NCBI GenBank assembly: GCA_036519575.1
Contig: DATDKZ010000079.1
Coordinates: forward strand, 1-13,977
DNA from: AC-69 sp036519575
GTDB lineage: Bacteria; Actinomycetota; UBA4738; HRBIN12
Length of the DNA stretch: 13,977 bases
Reading direction: 5' to 3'
Position numbers and translations under genes: made by a program. Each line of letters opens with the position of its first letter. The stretch's first letter is position 1. Positions 12,923-13,977 of the stretch are shown here, one piece after another. Below the pieces are notes generated by a model, which saw nothing but the letters and a program-made list of their open reading frames with translations, made no database searches and was not told the DNA's origin.

Positions 12923-13968
12923 GCTTGACCCGTCGCGGAAAGGTGGCGGCGGGGGCGTCGACCGTCGCGGTCCTGGCGCTCGCCGCCGTGGGCTACTTCG
13001 TCGTCTTCCCCAACCGCGCTCCGGCCTTCGTCCAGGACGCCATGTCCAAGGTCGGCCTGGCCGAGCCGCCGCCCCCGCCGTGCCCCCTCACGGGGGAGCC
13101 GGCTCCCCATGGCCAGGTCCCCGACCGCCCGGCGCTCGCCATCAAGGTGGAGAACCTTCCGGACGCCCGGCCCCAAGCCGGCCTGGACCGAGCCGACGTC
13201 GTCTACGAGGAACCCGTGGAGGGAGGGATCACCAGGTTCATCGTGGTGTACCAGTGCCACAGCGCCGGGAGGGTTGGGCCGGTCCGAAGCGGTCGGACCA
13301 CCGATCCCAAGGTCCTGGTCCAGTTCGGCCACCCGGTGATGGGCTACGCCGGCGGCCAGGCTCCGGTGGTGCGGGCCATCGACCGCGCGGGCGTGATCGA
13401 CATGAACTACGACATCGCCATCTCCGCGTACAGCCGCGACGACAGCCGCGCGGCTCCGCACAACCTGTACACGTCCACCCGGCAGCTGTGGAAGGCCGCA
13501 AAGTCGCGGGACGGCGCTCCCGCACCCGTCTTCTCATACGATCCTGAGGTCGCGGGACCGTCTCGTAAGGCTCGCACCGTGCACCTGCCGTTCTCCTCCT
13601 ATTCCGACGTGTTCTGGACATGGAGCAGAACGCAGTCGGCCTGGCTCCGGTCCCACGGGACCGTCCCCCACGTGCTCGAGGACGGCACCCAGGTCCGCGC
13701 GGCGAATGTCGTGGTCATGCAGGTCGAGGTCAGCAGCGGGCCGATCGTCGACGCGGCCGGAAACCATTCGCCCGAGGTCGAGCTGACCGGCTCGGGCAGG
13801 GCCTACGTGTTCCGGGACGGCCGGATGGTCATCGGCCGGTGGGAGCGCGAGACCCTGAAGGACGTGACCACGTTCGCCACGAAAGCCGGCAGGCAGATCG
13901 CCCTCGCGCCCGGCGTCACCTGGGTGGAGCTCCTGCCCAGCACGATCAGCGTGGAGGCAGACCGGTAG
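12919..13968 (+). CDS. DUF3048 domain-containing protein (YerB-like), membrane-anchored
   Basis: A 349-aa protein with an N-terminal anchor (about residues 9-30) and an external domain. The DUF3048 pattern is evident: CPLTGE (55-60), RPALAIKVEN (70-79), ARPQAGLDRADVVYEEPVEGGITRF (83-107), VGPVRSGR (119-126), and a C-terminal domain with GRAYVFRDGRMVIGRWER and LAPGVTWVELLP. Family members such as Bacillus YerB are secreted or membrane-linked proteins of unknown biochemical role. A proline run (PPPPP, 50-54) links anchor and domain. It lacks the lipobox cysteine near the anchor that many relatives use; C55 and C113 could form a disulphide (inference). Start TTG 12919 (or TTG 12925) follows GGAGGT; the stop TAG is 9 bp from the window edge. 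It has its own promoter candidate, so it is probably a separate unit from lemA-htpX. Confidence 0.92.
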   Translation: MSLTRRGKVAAGASTVAVLALAAVGYFVVFPNRAPAFVQDAMSKVGLAEPPPPPCPLTGEPAPHGQVPDRPALAIKVENLPDARPQAGLDRADVVYEEPVEGGITRFIVVYQCHSAGRVGPVRSGRTTDPKVLVQFGHPVMGYAGGQAPVVRAIDRAGVIDMNYDIAISAYSRDDSRAAPHNLYTSTRQLWKAAKSRDGAPAPVFSYDPEVAGPSRKARTVHLPFSSYSDVFWTWSRTQSAWLRSHGTVPHVLEDGTQVRAANVVVMQVEVSSGPIVDAAGNHSPEVELTGSGRAYVFRDGRMVIGRWERETLKDVTTFATKAGRQIALAPGVTWVELLPSTISVEADR

Positions 13969-13977
13969 GACCGGCCA

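Noticed and set aside
1..13977. CRISPR array, tRNA/rRNA gene, insertion sequence, prophage or defence system
   Set aside because: No regular repeat-spacer pattern, no tRNA-like cloverleaf, no transposase, integrase or nuclease motifs were seen on either strand.

Overview
The window is about 14 kb of very GC-rich, densely coded DNA with frequent GTG and TTG starts. It looks like a chromosomal core region of a high-GC actinobacterium. The strongest clue is gene order: thrS, a HIT-family gene, a CDP-alcohol phosphotransferase-family gene, a PatA-type acyltransferase and a PimA-type mannosyltransferase appear in the same order as the mycobacterial phosphatidylinositol mannoside (PIM) locus (Rv2614c to Rv2610c). 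Sequence divergence and several differences in content suggest a deep-branching or uncultured actinobacterial lineage rather than a mycobacterium; that placement is inference.

Layout. (a) 1-598, minus strand: the N-terminal part of an unrecognised multi-pass membrane protein running off the left edge. (b) 754-4073: a two-gene MacB/LolD-type ABC exporter (ATPase plus an 850-aa FtsX-family permease), followed by a hairpin. (c) 4145-6577: thrS and a HIT-family gene related to Ap4A phosphorylase, 6 bp apart. (d) 6584-8671, minus strand: an EF-G-like GTPase of the EF-G2/FusA2 type, tail to tail with the HIT gene and splitting the PIM-type cluster. (e) 8782-11326: a PgsA-like membrane protein, a PatA-like acyltransferase and a PimA-like glycosyltransferase, joined by 4-bp start/stop overlaps. 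(f) 11331-12803: a lemA-htpX pair. (g) 12919-13968: a membrane-anchored DUF3048 (YerB-like) protein.

How the genes fit together. The 8782-11326 genes would act on an inositol phospholipid or similar anchor lipid at the inner face of the membrane: PimA-type mannose transfer, then PatA-type acylation. However, the PgsA-like protein in the phospholipid-synthase position lacks the first half of the CDP-alcohol phosphotransferase signature (DGxxAR) and the paired aspartate, so it probably cannot catalyse the usual reaction. This is the most interesting point in the window. Other points: an apparent CTG start codon for the acyltransferase, three TANNNT -10 boxes placed 6-8 nt before start codons with no Shine-Dalgarno (probable leaderless mRNAs), two long perfect hairpins inside coding sequence, and a tight G-quadruplex motif in htpX.

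I see no tRNA, rRNA, CRISPR array, insertion sequence or prophage gene. Apart from the promoter and hairpin regions listed, there is no non-coding stretch over 300 bases.
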